A DNA stretch of 64,000 nucleotides from Daedaleopsis sinensis (Eukaryota > Basidiomycota > Agaricomycetes > Polyporales > Polyporaceae). The DNA is taken from contig CM066309.1 of assembly GCA_033807695.1 (NCBI GenBank), positions 2,914,001-2,978,000 of the forward strand. Direction: 5' to 3'. Under the pieces are notes generated by a model. The model made no database searches and had not been told where the DNA came from. It saw only the letters and a program-made list of their open reading frames with translations. This document shows positions 1-11,289 of this stretch, piece after piece (positions within the stretch are counted from its first letter, which is position 1; every line of letters starts with the position of its first letter). Both the position numbers and the translations under genes were made by a program.

Positions 1-887
1 AAACCACCATCTCACCATCTCGTCCGCCGAGTCGAAGTCCGCTCGTCCGACGAAATAGCGCTTCGCAAACAACAAAGGCAACCAAAGTCGACCGTCCTCC
101 CACATGTTGTCAAATGGTACGTCAGGTAGCGCTGCGGTATCCATGTCCTGGGCCTGGATATGATCGGTAGACATAAGGGAGTGGGCCATAGGGCGCATCT
201 CCTTGTCGATTGTGAACCACTTCGGACGCATCTCGTCTGATCTAAGTGGAGAATCACGTCCGTTAGAGACCATGGGGCGGAAACAACCAGCGGTCGGCGC
301 ACTCGGTGATCATACCGCTGTACTCGTCTGCGCGGAACATATGAATATGGTTCGCGGTTTCCAAGCCATCGGTAACGAAGAGAAGAACTCCGCAATGTAT
401 GAGAGGTGCGCCGATGCCTGCTTCTTCCTGTATTGATAAGCGGATTCAACATATCACTGTCAGGTTGCGCATGGAAGAGATATCGAGACTGACTCTCAGT
501 TCGCGTTCCGCAGCTTGTAGCGGGGACTCTCCTTCCTCGATCTTCCCGCCAAAACCATTCCATCTCAAGCACAGTGACCATGGTACTAGTTGAGCGCAGT
601 GTCATTGATGAATACTAGAGACATACAAGCCTTTCCCAAACCCGCGTTTCTTGAAGCCGAGCAGGACCTATGAATAAAACCATAATGGGGATCATAATGC
701 AGTCGTACGGCCCGGATGACGAGAAGATGGACCACACCTTATAGTCGTTCGCAAGCACGAACGCATTGGTGTACCGTTTGACATCGTTGTATTCGAGCCA
801 GTCCGACGAACCGCCACTCGCGGTCTCTACTAACGGTCCGTTGTGCGTCAAGCCTGGGGGGAGTTGAGTGACACGTCCAGCTGACAT
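1..887 (-). CDS. MTH1-type Nudix hydrolase (8-oxo-dGTP/oxidised purine nucleotide triphosphatase), 3' end outside the window
   Basis: Five exons can be joined in frame on the minus strand: 887-738, 667-627, 563-494, 427-304 and 241 to the window edge. The product reads WLEYNDVKRYTNAFVLAND, then LLGFKKRGFGKGLWNGFGGK, then the Nudix box GGKIEEGESPLQAAEREL-REEAG, whose glutamates bind the metal. It continues with ITESDEMRPKWF and a tail with LWLPLLFAKRYF. This order matches human MTH1/NUDT1, which hydrolyses oxidised purine dNTPs to monophosphates and keeps 8-oxoguanine out of DNA. The ATG at 887 gives about 30 extra N-terminal residues compared with MTH1. Only a short C-terminal piece lies off the left edge. 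The family call is strong; the exact substrate is inferred. Confidence 0.85.
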
Positions 888-1106
888 GGTCGATTGTCCG
901 CGAGCAGCTTCGTGAGCCTGAGGAAGTTGGAGGCAAACCCAAGAAGCTTCGGCCCCAGCATCGATGAAGCGACTCCACATGCTACAGAGGCACCCACATA
1001 CGCCCACCTCGTGCTGTACATGTGCAGCTGCCGGTCCGAGGACTTCCACACCGTAGGTCAGTCCAGAATATCACTGTTCAAGCCCAGGTAATCTAATCAT
1101 AGAGCC

Positions 1107-3168
1107 CTACCTGCCGGAAACAGCCCGCTCTACAGCACGATACACAGGATACAAAATAGCAGCCAGCGCGAACCCGACCAGCACCCCGATGTCCCCCGTG
1201 CCGGCGTTGGCGATCGGCCCGACATACCACACCTGCGACATACAGGGCACGATGATCCCACAGGCGCACAGGAACGCGAAGATAGCCGCGAGCCCGAGAG
1301 GCAGCTCGCTGGCATTGGACCACTGCGAAAGATCGTACAGCGTCCAGTCGTTCTTGCGGAAGACGACGTGCTCGATGATGACAATCGCGGCAAAGACGGT
1401 GCTCCAGTACCCGATGACGTTCAGGATGTTGACGAACGTCTCGTAGAAGTGCGTTGCGCCGACGATCGCGACGGGGATCAAGCTTGCAGACACTTTGTTA
1501 GACTGGAAGATAGACAAGAGGCAGATGGGAAAGAAATGCACTCACATGGCTTCGGAAATGATCGTGTAGACGTAGCGCGGGATGCGAGCGAACCAGGGGT
1601 GGATGGTCATGAAGCTCGATGCGAACGTGTACATCGTCGGGGCACATGCGCTCGGTATGAACAGCGCGATGAGCACCGTGAGGAATTTCCCAAACCCGCC
1701 TGCAGACGAGAGAACTGCTTGCACGAGGCCGCCTACGCTGCTGCCATTGTCGAAGCCCGCCTTCCACTCAGGCACAGCTGGAGCGGCAGATGCGAACGCT
1801 GCGCCGAGCATGTGCGCTACGATCTGCACACACAGTCAGCAAAGTGTGACAGGAAAAAGGGTCGTTACTCACGCTTGCGGCGAAGAAACCCGCGTAGCTG
1901 TAGAGGAAGACTCTCGAGCTAGGAGTCGCGTCACCCCGTTACACACAATTCGTAGACAATATAGTTCTGTCGCCTCACCTTGAGGCCTTGCTGGTATGAT
2001 ACACACCATAGTCTGGTGTCATCATGCACCAGCTGATCACGCTTGATGCGACCGTCGTCGCATAGGACAGGATTGCAGCTGCAGAAGCTGGCTCGCCTGC
2101 CGGGATGTCACTTCCGAGATGCTTCCCTCCGACACCGAGCATCACGATGAACGCGAGAACACTCGGGATCCACGCCACCGTCTCATACCTGTAAGGGCTA
2201 CTGTTAGGCAATATCATCCGGCATTCAGCAGAACGCATCTACCAATGTATGACTTTGTAACCGAAGAATGTGACCTGCACGATGCGTCAGCCCCTCGAGA
2301 TCATGTTAACCTCAACGGGCACGTACCACAAGGGAGATCACACCGATGATCACAATCCCGAGCGTGTCATTGAGGTTGTCAGACAGGCTAGCAAGTGTTT
2401 GGCCGCCGACTATACAGTTGAGGATGAGGAATCCCTGCATAGAAAACACTGTGAATGCGCTAGGAATAATGGAACCGTAGTAGCTGCGTGGGGCTGTTGA
2501 GTCAGCGCGGAGTGGACGGAAGACGCGAACCTACCCCCACGAATATCGCGCGAGGACCATCGACCGCATCCCCAGCTTGGGACCAAACACAGCACTGCAA
2601 TGCAAAAGGCGATCAGAGGAAAATCCTTCGGCAACACTGAGGCAAAGCACTCACAAATATGCTGGAACGGCACATGAACTATCGCTTTCGTTAGAGGCCA
2701 TGAGAATTGTCCGTAGACCGGAAAGACGCACATGAGGTCAACGATAACGAGGATGATAAGAGTGTCCCGGAGACCAAGTCCAAAGAACGCAGGGCCTGCA
2801 GTGCCAGTTCCGAAGCTACCAGGACGAAGATTCAAGAGTCAAAGCACCGTAGGAAGTAGCAAGTGGAGAGGTCTTCGTACGCAAGAATGTTGATATTCGC
2901 GGAGAACCACACGAAGAACATCTGGTAGAGCTTCGTATCTTGCCTATCTTCATGCGGGATTGGATCAATACTGTGTAACGATGACTCGCATCAGCGTATT
3001 GATCAGTGAGAGGCAAGTGAGTCATGCCTGCCCATTGGTTTCGACTCCCCAATGAGCCAGAAAATTGGTCGTCTTCTTCATCCATCGTAGCGTTCGTGTC
3101 GTGAGAGTTTCGTGAGCTGGTTCTTCAACGACGCTGGTCGCTTTTTCGTCTTCGAGCGACGACCCCAT
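1107..3168 (-). CDS. Purine-cytosine permease (NCS1 family, Fcy2/Tpn1-like membrane transporter)
   Basis: The N-terminus (ATG at 3168) reads TNFLAHWGVETNG-IDPIPHEDRQDTKLY and is followed by FFVWFSANINILA and FGTGTAGPAFFGLGLRDT. This is the characteristic entry of NCS1 permeases into the first membrane helices. Later exons are strongly hydrophobic, for example VGATHFYETFVNILNVIGYW and a last helix ending YPVYRAVERAVSGR. About twelve membrane segments are expected. The family imports purines, cytosine or related bases and vitamins by proton symport at the plasma membrane. The gene has many short introns; the first (3031-2971) appears to be GC-AG rather than GT-AG, because only that junction restores the NG-IDPIP motif. 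Substrate cannot be read from the sequence. Confidence 0.85.
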
Positions 3169-3504
3169 TGTAGCTTCAGCTCGGGTGGTCGTGGGCAGTG
3201 AACAGATTGAAGGGAGCGAGGGCGGGTGGAGTAATCCTGCGACGGGAAAGTTTGATGGAAGGATGACTAACACGTGGCCTAAGCGACGAAATACAAGCGT
3301 CCGGACTCGCCGAACCGGGCATATCGATTGGTAGAAACATTCAATGAATGGATGGCAGCATGTCACGAAGGTGGCCCGATACAGCGAGAGTTCGGACGAC
3401 ATTAATGGCTCCAGGCTCGCGGTCTTTGCCGGATGGCAGACAACGCGCAGCTGCCCAGGCAAGCCAGTGTGTTAGAGGTGATGGGTCTCAGACTCCTCCA
3501 GCAC

Positions 3505-5279
3505 CTAGACAAAGGGCTGCTTTGAGCCTGACTGTCTAACACTTTCGGAGAAGACAACGGAACCGACCTCTCGAAAGCGTTCGTCATTCCAATGCATGTG
3601 CACCTTGTCCAGTTTGTTCTCGGGAAGCCACCACTGGAGGAACATGAAGAATAGGCAGTCGACTACGAGGATAATGGCGAAGATAATCCCCGCAATTGGT
3701 CCTAAGTCCAATGTCCTTCGGCATCGTAAGCGACGATTGGGGAGGCGAAGCTGCGGAGAAAAGACCGACCGATGCATTCGTGTCCAAAAGTCGTATGGTG
3801 GGGAGTTCATGACGGACTCGTAGACTACTTCCGTTCGTCGTGTGATCGTGCTCCAGTCATAGAAGTCCTTGATTCGTTCGTGGGCTTGGTATGGGTTATG
3901 CTTGCCAGCAGAAACAATGCGGATTGCTTCCGACATTGCCCGCACTACGTCTGCGGAAAGCGTTAGCAGTGAGAAGGATGCTAGGATGTAGGGTGTCGCT
4001 ACAGCTTACCGTCTTCATCGGGGTTGGCAAACGATATCATATCCTCTGGGAGGATCTCTGGCACGCCCCCCACACGAGTTGACACGACGTACAGACCGGC
4101 ACACGCAGCTTCCAGGATGGCTATGCCGAATGATTCTGTGAGGGATGTGTTCATGAAGATAGAGCCTTGTACCAGCACCTGATGACAAGTTGCGGGAGGG
4201 TTGATGCAATAGAACGTGCAAAAGACTCACGTTGCGGACGTCGCTGTGGCGCACCGGACCTAGCATCTCGATGCGGTCCTGGAGAAGGTACTTCTCACGC
4301 ATCTGGAGCAAATCTATCATTTTCGGTCCATCTCCCCCTGCAGAGACTATGTGAGTAGACACATCGCAGTTTGGTGGATTTTCCTCACCTATCAGGAAGC
4401 GAACGTTGGGGAACAAGGCGCATATTCGAGGCGCAGTCGCAATGAGCAAGTCGATTCCCTTCCTATACGCCAGTCTGGAGACGACTACGATAGTGACTAT
4501 GTCGGTACGTTAGTAGTTGTATCGAAGGGTTGAATACCTTCGCCTACTTGTATCACCAGATGGGGGGGAGAAGGCGGGTCTGAATTGTTCTGTAACAAGG
4601 GCATTAGGTATAACATGCACGATGTCGGGGAGCAACCGCGCTCGTAGAACAGTGTTCTCACGACTGCGATAGAGTCAGATGATGGAACATCGTGCATTAG
4701 AGTGACGTACCCGGTGTGCGATACGCATATGGCAGCGTCAACATTGCGCAACGCGGCTTCGAGGAGCTTATTGGTGAGTATACTCGCGGCGTCGTCGAAG
4801 CCGAAGAGACTGTGGTCCGTGAACACAGTCCTTACGCCCATGAGATGAGCGTGGAGTATGCCCTCGTGAGCTAACGAGGAGAGACCCGCATGTCCGTGTA
4901 TCAGACGGATGTCCTCTCGTAGGATTATAGTCCGGAAGTATGGCAGGAACGTAAAGTAGTTCGGGAGTGTGGCAGAGGACGCTATGGTGGGAAACGGGAT
5001 GTAGTAGACTTTCAACGCAGGCAGAAGCCACCGAACGCCTACGCGGTCTGGTGGGTGGCTGTGGGTGATGACAATAACCTCATATTAATTAGTTGGTACT
5101 GCACTTCTAAGACCTATGGGACCTACCTTGTGTCCACGCCGGATTAGATTGGCACTGAGCATGTAGATGTGGTTCTCAACCCCACCCACGTTCGGGTGGA
5201 AGAAGTCACATATCATTCTGCAAGCTATCATCAGTGTCAACCTAGTTATCAGTGCCAATGACGCTTACGCTATGTTCAT
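3505..5279 (-). CDS. GPI3: GPI-GlcNAc transferase catalytic subunit, PIG-A/Gpi3-like (glycosyltransferase family 4)
   Basis: It transfers GlcNAc from UDP-GlcNAc to phosphatidylinositol, the first step of GPI-anchor synthesis, on the cytosolic face of the ER. Exon 1 is only 11 nt (ATG at 5279) and joins to give [20 protein letters not shown], the family start. Further along are [35 protein letters not shown], the hinge [14 protein letters not shown], and the donor-binding part [10 protein letters not shown] with [35 protein letters not shown] and [15 protein letters not shown] follow. The C-terminus has a single membrane helix ([19 protein letters not shown]), as in eukaryotic PIG-A. An intron of 54 nt precedes this helix. 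Its start lies 140 bp from the oppositely oriented tRNA-Val. Confidence 0.93.
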
Positions 5280-5416
5280 GTCCTTTTGCTGGGTGGCAGG
5301 TTAGTGTTCACGTTGAATGGGTACTAGGTGACGGTGACAATCTCGAGCTGAGAGTCTGAGTGAGTGGTAACATAGCCCGTTTTGACTATGCTTTGGTAGC
5401 AGCAGTATCTTTTGTC

Positions 5417-5519
5417 GGTCCGATGGTGTAGTTGGTTATCACGTCTGTCTCACAAGCGTGACCAAAGTGTCACGTGACTGGGTCACAGGAGGTCTCCGGT
5501 TCGAACCCGGGTCGGACCA
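5417..5519 (+). tRNA. tRNA-Val (anticodon CAC) with a 29 nt intron
   Basis: The acceptor strands GGTCCGA (5417-5423) and TCGGACC (5512-5518) pair over 7 bp, with A5519 as discriminator. The anticodon stem TCTGT/ACAGG encloses CTCACA, giving anticodon CAC at 5451-5453. The T arm carries GGTTCGAACCC. The intron (about 5455-5483) sits one base 3' of the anticodon, the canonical position, and contains the palindrome TCACGTGA. A T-rich Pol III stop follows at about 5521. Confidence 0.93.
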
Positions 5520-5852
5520 GGCTTTTTCCTTGTTTTTGGCGAACGCATTATGCCTGAGTCCCCATCGTCCCGTAGGCTTGTCAAGGTACTCACGACCAGC
5601 GAGTGCTGGCCTGGGCGCGCTATGTATCATGATCAAGTAGTGCCGACCATGTACGAAAGACCAGGCTTTTTGACAGGCAGGCAATGTCTTGGCTACAATC
5701 AGACGCTTAAGCTTCCCCCTTTAGTAGTCGCGCAGGTTGTTGCCGGGCAGCTGCCCTGCGCACGTTCTTTCCTCCCTCCCCTCTTCTTCGACCTCTCCAA
5801 GCCTCTGTCGCTTGTTTTGAGCTCGTCGCCCACGCCTTGCTGCTTGGACACC
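5520..5852. promoter_or_regulatory. Spacer and promoter region between tRNA-Val and the oxysterol-binding protein gene
   Basis: No gene is visible. The T-rich tract just after the tRNA fits a Pol III terminator. A pyrimidine-rich stretch (about 5766-5825) lies directly upstream of the ATG at 5853, as is common near transcription starts in filamentous fungi. Confidence 0.5.
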
Positions 5853-7732
5853 ATGGCCGACAAGAACGATGTCACCAATCCTCTCGACGAGGACGCCCCC
5901 GGACAGCCAATCTCCGTTCCCGATTCTGGTGACCACGGAGAGAGTGGCAAGCTCAAGATGATCATCCAGCTCGTCAAGAAATGCTTAGGAGTGAAGGATA
6001 TCGCTGCTATGTAAGTCAAACTGTGCCCGCACCATTAATCTGCGCCCCGACATTGTCTGCTAGGCGTCTCTCCCTGCCCGCCTCGTTGCTTGAGCCCATC
6101 CCGAACCTCGAGTATTGGCACTATCTCGACAGGCCGGATTTGTTCGCTGCGTGAGTGCAAGTCTTGGTCTCTCGTACCCGCACTCTCCGACCTGTGATAT
6201 CTACCAGCATTAACGATTCCGACGACCCGTTCGAGCGTATGCTGGCTGTCCTGAGGTTTACCTTCTCGAAAGATCTCAAGTTCGTTGTAAGTAGTTTGTC
6301 CGCTCTGGTCTGGAATATTGGTTGACCTTGAATACAGAGGGGCAAAGTCTGCAAGCCATACAACTCCGTGCTTGGCGAGCACTTCCGTTCGCACTGGGAT
6401 GTGATACCCGTCGACTACCCCTCTGATCCCAACGAGCCTCCGATTCAGCATATGTACACTGCACCCCCTGCGCCGGCCCCTGCACCATCGTCCTCGTACT
6501 TCTTCTCGTCTGCTGCCGCATCAGCTCCGGACGTCATTCACCCTTCTATATCCGAGAGCGCGAGCGTGAAGAGCGGACGGAGCGGGAAGAGTGGCTTCAG
6601 CGGCTTCAGCCTCACTTCCCGTGGATACTCAACCACAGGCAAGACTACTCCATCTACCTCCCCTGAGCTTGGGGAGACCAATCCCGAAGCAGGCATGTCC
6701 AACCTCAGCCTCGCCAACGACCCGGTTCTCGAAGAAGACGAGGATGCGGCCGATAAGCCGCGCATACGGATCGTATACCTCACGGAACAGGTCTCTCACC
6801 ACCCGCCTATCTCTGCGTACCATGCTGCTTGCCCTAGCCGTCATCTGGAGCTCACCGGCATTGACCAAATATCCGCCAAGGTGTCCGGCACCACCCTCCG
6901 TGTCGCGCCTGGTTCATTCAACAAGGGTATCTTCGTCCGCATATCGGGCGACGCGGGCGCTGGCGAAACGTATCACATCACGCACCCAGTAGCGTCCGTC
7001 AACGGTTTGCTCCGAGGCTCGTTCTATGTCACCGTAGGCGATTCGACAATCATCACCTGCTCTGGCGGCAAGGACGGGCAGAAGCTTCGGGCGGTGATCG
7101 AGTACAAGGAGGAGTCATGGCTGGGCAAGGCACACTTCCTCTTGGAGGGCGTCATCCACACGTACGACCCCAAGGAGAGCGTGCACGAGGAATGGAATCG
7201 CGTCAAGCACGTCCCCAAGGACCGCGTCTTGGCTGTGTTTGACGGCTCATGGCGTGGACGTATCCGCTGGAAACGCGTCGACGCGCCGGACAGCGAGTAT
7301 GCGACACTGCTGGATGTGTCGACGCTCCATACTATCCCGAAGACCGTTCGGCCGCTGGAGAAACAACTGCCAGACGAGAGCAGAAAGCTGTGGGAGAACG
7401 TGACGGACAGATTGATCAAGAAGGAGTACAGCGAGGCGACGAAGCACAAGCTTACGATCGAGCAGAAGCAGAGAGACGACGCGGCGGAGCGGAAGCGGAA
7501 GGGGACGCCGTGCGTACACTTTCCCTGTCGTCCCCGCAGAGCGTCTCTAATCCCGTGTTGCTTTAGATTTGTTCCGAAGTACTTTGAAAGCGACATCTCC
7601 ACTGGCGCCCCAATACTCACCGCCGAAGGCCGCAAGGCGATAGAACAGGAGTTCCGCGAGGAGGGCAGCCATGCGTTAGAAGCCGCGACTCCATCCGCAG
7701 AACGGCCAAACCCCACGGAGGCCTTGAACTGA
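5853..7732 (+). CDS. Oxysterol-binding protein (OSBP/ORP family, short Kes1/Osh type)
   Basis: Five exons (5853-6010, 6064-6150, 6208-6286, 6338-7509, 7567-7732) sum to 1662 nt in frame and give 553 residues. Hallmarks of the lipid-binding barrel are KPYNSVLGEHFRSHWDV near residue 110 and EQVSHHPPISAYHA, whose paired histidines bind the PI4P headgroup. A WKRVDAPDSEYATLL segment follows. There is no PH or ankyrin domain, so it resembles yeast Osh4/Kes1 and Osh6, which exchange sterol or phosphatidylserine for PI4P between membranes. A roughly 100-residue Ser/Ala/Pro-rich insertion lies between the GEHF and SHHPP motifs; it is probably disordered. Family is clear; the ligand is unknown. Confidence 0.95.
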
Positions 7733-8263
7733 AAGTTGAAGGCATGACTGTCATGATCTATTTGTTACGAACCATTTATGCTCAGGATTCTGATTGAACG
7801 CTTTTATACACTACCGCGATCGGGTGTTTGTTGAACATCTCTAAAGCAGCGTCATGATACTCGTCCACGTCCATCGCAGCCTCCGTCGTCGTCGCCGCGG
7901 TCGAGCGGTCGTAACGGTAGGTTAATTGGGATTGGAGGCGGTCGTTGGTCGGATGGACAGTCTAATTACCGGCGTGATCAACAGTTACATACATAGCGAA
8001 AGCGACACCGGAAATGGCCCGATAATGTAACTCAATATCTAGCCCGAATTCCATAGAGTGGACCCTATTAGGCCTTCAAGCTTAGCTTCAAGCTTCAGAT
8101 CTCAGACTGCTAGCTAGGGCTATACACTCGAACCGAATCGCTCGCACTTCACATAGATTGGGTATGCAAAATATAGTTCGTTATTCTAAGGTTGTTACTG
8201 GGACAGATTGTTTCAATGCATACTATTCCATTCCATCTCGTTCCCTGCCCCGCGATGAGCAAC
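7733..8263. other. Intergenic spacer between convergent genes
   Basis: This lies between the stop of the oxysterol-binding protein and the stop of the amine oxidase on the opposite strand. It should hold the two 3' UTRs. I see no gene, repeat or structured element in it. Confidence 0.6.
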
Positions 8264-11200
8264 TCAGAGCTCGACCTTGATGCGGTGGAAGAGCTCGGCG
8301 CTCTTGCGCAATTCCTCCGCCGTCTGCGGCGCCGCCTCATTACCGTCCAGCCCGAACGTCTTCACACCGCGGTACTCGAACGGCGGGACGACGTCGGGCA
8401 CGCAGTTCACGACGCCCACGCCGTAGTCGTCATGCACCCACGGATCCCCAGGCGTCTTGGGCGCGGTGAGGAGGATGGCGTTGGTGGAGTCCATCGACAC
8501 GTCGTAGTCGAAGTAGTTGAGCGGCGTGAGGAAGAAGCTCGAAGCGGCGACGTTCGTGCGCGTGTTCGGCGAGTCCTCCGCCTGCGGGAGGTGGTGCGTG
8601 CCGACGTTGATCCACATGACGAGGTCCGTCTGCGTGATGTTCTCGCCGTCGAAGAAGTTGTGGAAGTCGACGACGGGCTTGCCGGGCAGGTGCATGTTCC
8701 ACTGGCAGCTTGAGCTTGGCTCCGTCTCCTTGCGCTTCGAGACGGCGAGGTTGTAGCGCGCCCAGTTGGCGTTGTTGAGGAGACGCTTCGATCCGACGAC
8801 AGTCTGCGACGAGGTAATATGGTCAGATCGGAGTGCGGAGGTCAGAGGATCAACTCCGACGTACGTTGTGGACGGGGGAGTATCCCGCGTGAACGGCGTA
8901 GCCGCGAGGGGTACCCCAGCGGTTCCGCGCATCCCTGTTGACAATCGAATAGCCACCCTGGAAGTTCTCCGGGTACTTGAGGAGCGCGTCGTTCTCGTTC
9001 TCGATGAACGTCTTCGAGATCTTCTGTTGGATGACCTCTTGGCCCCAGTCATCGTCGAACCACGGCTGGGTGATCTTCTCGACTGAGGTGTGGGTGAACA
9101 GCAGAGAGTTGTCCTCGCCAGCAATGTCGAGGTCAACCTATCGATGCCTTGCGTGAGTCGCATGTAATGGGAGGCGGTTCGCTACAGATGGTAGTACCTT
9201 GTAGTTGATGACGTGGTCATGGAGGGAGCCCATGGTCGTCTCCCGGATGGCGGTGCCATAGCCCTCCTGGGAAGGCTCCCAGAAGCCACCTTGCAAGTAG
9301 CCGGAAGCAGAGACACGGACTTCGATGGTGCCGTCGATCATGAACATGTAGTCGAACACTAGACAGGGAAAGTTCAGTCTGCGATCCAGGCGTTCGAGTC
9401 TTCAGGCACTAAAACTCACGGTAATCGTAGCTGCAGGGACGAAAACGATGGTCAGCATCTGGTCCTCACTCAAGAGCGCGAACTTGCACGTACTTTCCTA
9501 CAGTAGCAATGCTGCGAACGATGAGTTGGTAGCCACGTGTGGCACCGAACTCACCGTCGTGGTAGCCGGTGTGGCGGGTGATCGGACGGCCGCTGTCGTG
9601 CTCGAAGATGCAGATCGCGCGCTCGCGGGTGATACTGCCCTCGAAGTTGTGCGTCGTCGCCGGAAGGTAAACGGCCTCGTGAGGGCAGTCGTAGCCAGGA
9701 ATCATGTCACGGACAGCAGCACCCTGATTACACCACCAACGTTAGTCACTCGGGAATGTAGCAAACGAAGAGGAAGGTCGACATACCATGCCGAAGTATC
9801 GGTCGAGCCACGCAGTGCTGGTCTGCATGGGGTCGTTACCAGCTGCAAAAACATTAGAGTTTACACCTAGTGTATCACCTCCGAGCGGCGCACGTACCGT
9901 ATTGCGCCATGGCCTCCTGGGGCGCGAGCTCGTAGATGATCCTGTCGCCCTTGAAGCGAATGTCCCACAAGCTGAGACCCATGTCGCGGTCGAAGCCGAA
10001 GTACATGCCCCAGCCCATCCAGCTCACGTACTGCGTCTCCCGGTCCACGCGGAAGCGCAGGCCCGCGAACGACACAGAGCGCGGCCCGGGGAGGTGGTCG
10101 AGGTCGCGCGGCGCGTACGGCTTGGGCCGTTTGCGCGTGCTCCATTCGCCCTGCGAGGGATCCTGGTCGGGACGGTCAGGAAGCCGCTTAAGCGTTCCGT
10201 TGTGGAAGGCGGACATGAAGTCGGCGACCGATTCGAAGACCTGGTGGTTGTACACGATCTGTGCGATAGCGGGTCAGAAATGACGAGAGGAAGAACTAGA
10301 GGAAGCATACCTTGAGAACCTTCCACTCTGCGGGGTCCGTGCCACTGAAGTCGATGTACTGGTAGAAGCCGATAGGGTGCAGATACGGGCCGGCGACGTT
10401 GCGGCGCCAGTTGATCCAACCGCGACGGAAGGAACCGTCGAAGCTGAAGGGCGCAGTCGCGCCACCGACCATGGTGTCATTCGGAAGACCACGTACAGAG
10501 CCACCAAATAGTGCCTTGAGATGCGGTGTCAGGGACACTATGCACGAACCGCAGACGAAAAGCGAAACTAACCTCAGTCGCCTCGGCGAGCTCAGGCATG
10601 ACGCGGGCGAGGAGCGGAGAAATCTCACCCGCGGACATGATGGCGCGCGCGTTGTACGGAATGGGGTCGCGGTGGTAGATCTCGGACAGCTTGCGCATCG
10701 TCGTCTTCTCGCTGATCGGGATCGGGCCGACGAGGTAGTCCTGAACGTACGGTTCGCTCACCCCACCATGGTGGATAAGGACGTGCGCGTAGCGCTCGGG
10801 AGGGCCGGTTGAATCGGGGTTGTCGAGGTACTTGACCGCGTCCTTCTTCGCGGGACGGTAGGCCTCGATGCGGTAGATGAGGTTGTCCGAGATCGTCGCC
10901 TTGTCACCGATGGTGAGATTGAGGCCGCGCGCGGGTGATGAGACCCATCTGTCGATCTCGACAGTCTCCGGAACGGTGAGAGACGCGAATGGATTCTTCT
11001 TGGTGGGGGGAGTCGCAAGCGGAGGGAGGTTGGACGGGCACCGGTTAAGGGTTTCGTCGACTCCGTCGAACAAGCTGTCGTGCTCGCTAGACTGCTGGGT
11101 CGCGTACCGCGCGCGCTGAGGAGGAAGAGTGTAGAACGCGGCGCAGCCGATCAGACCAAGAAGGGTGACTATACCAAACACCAAACGTCGGCGGGAGGAA

Positions 11201-11289
11201 CGCGGAGTGCGAACTGAGGCTGTCGCGGGCTCGAGGAGACCCTCGAGTTCCTGTTCGTTCTTGAGTGGCTCGTATCCGACCGGTGCCAT
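8264..11289 (-). CDS. Copper amine oxidase (TPQ-dependent primary amine oxidase) with an N-terminal membrane anchor
   Basis: It deaminates primary amines oxidatively to aldehyde, ammonia and H2O2, using copper and topaquinone. The cofactor site TVGNYDY is assembled from an exon ending in GKY-phase sequence and an 11 nt micro-exon (9430-9420) that encodes the modified tyrosine. Copper ligands are visible as HDH in GSLHDHVINYKV and as the histidine in VGTHHLPQAED. The N-terminus (ATG at 11289) has a basic run RRR and then a hydrophobic helix LVFGIVTLLGLIGCAAFYTL at about residues 35-55. This predicts a type II membrane protein with the catalytic domain outside the cytosol, unlike peroxisomal yeast amine oxidases. 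About ten exons. A TATA-like box lies 56 bp upstream. Confidence 0.94.
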
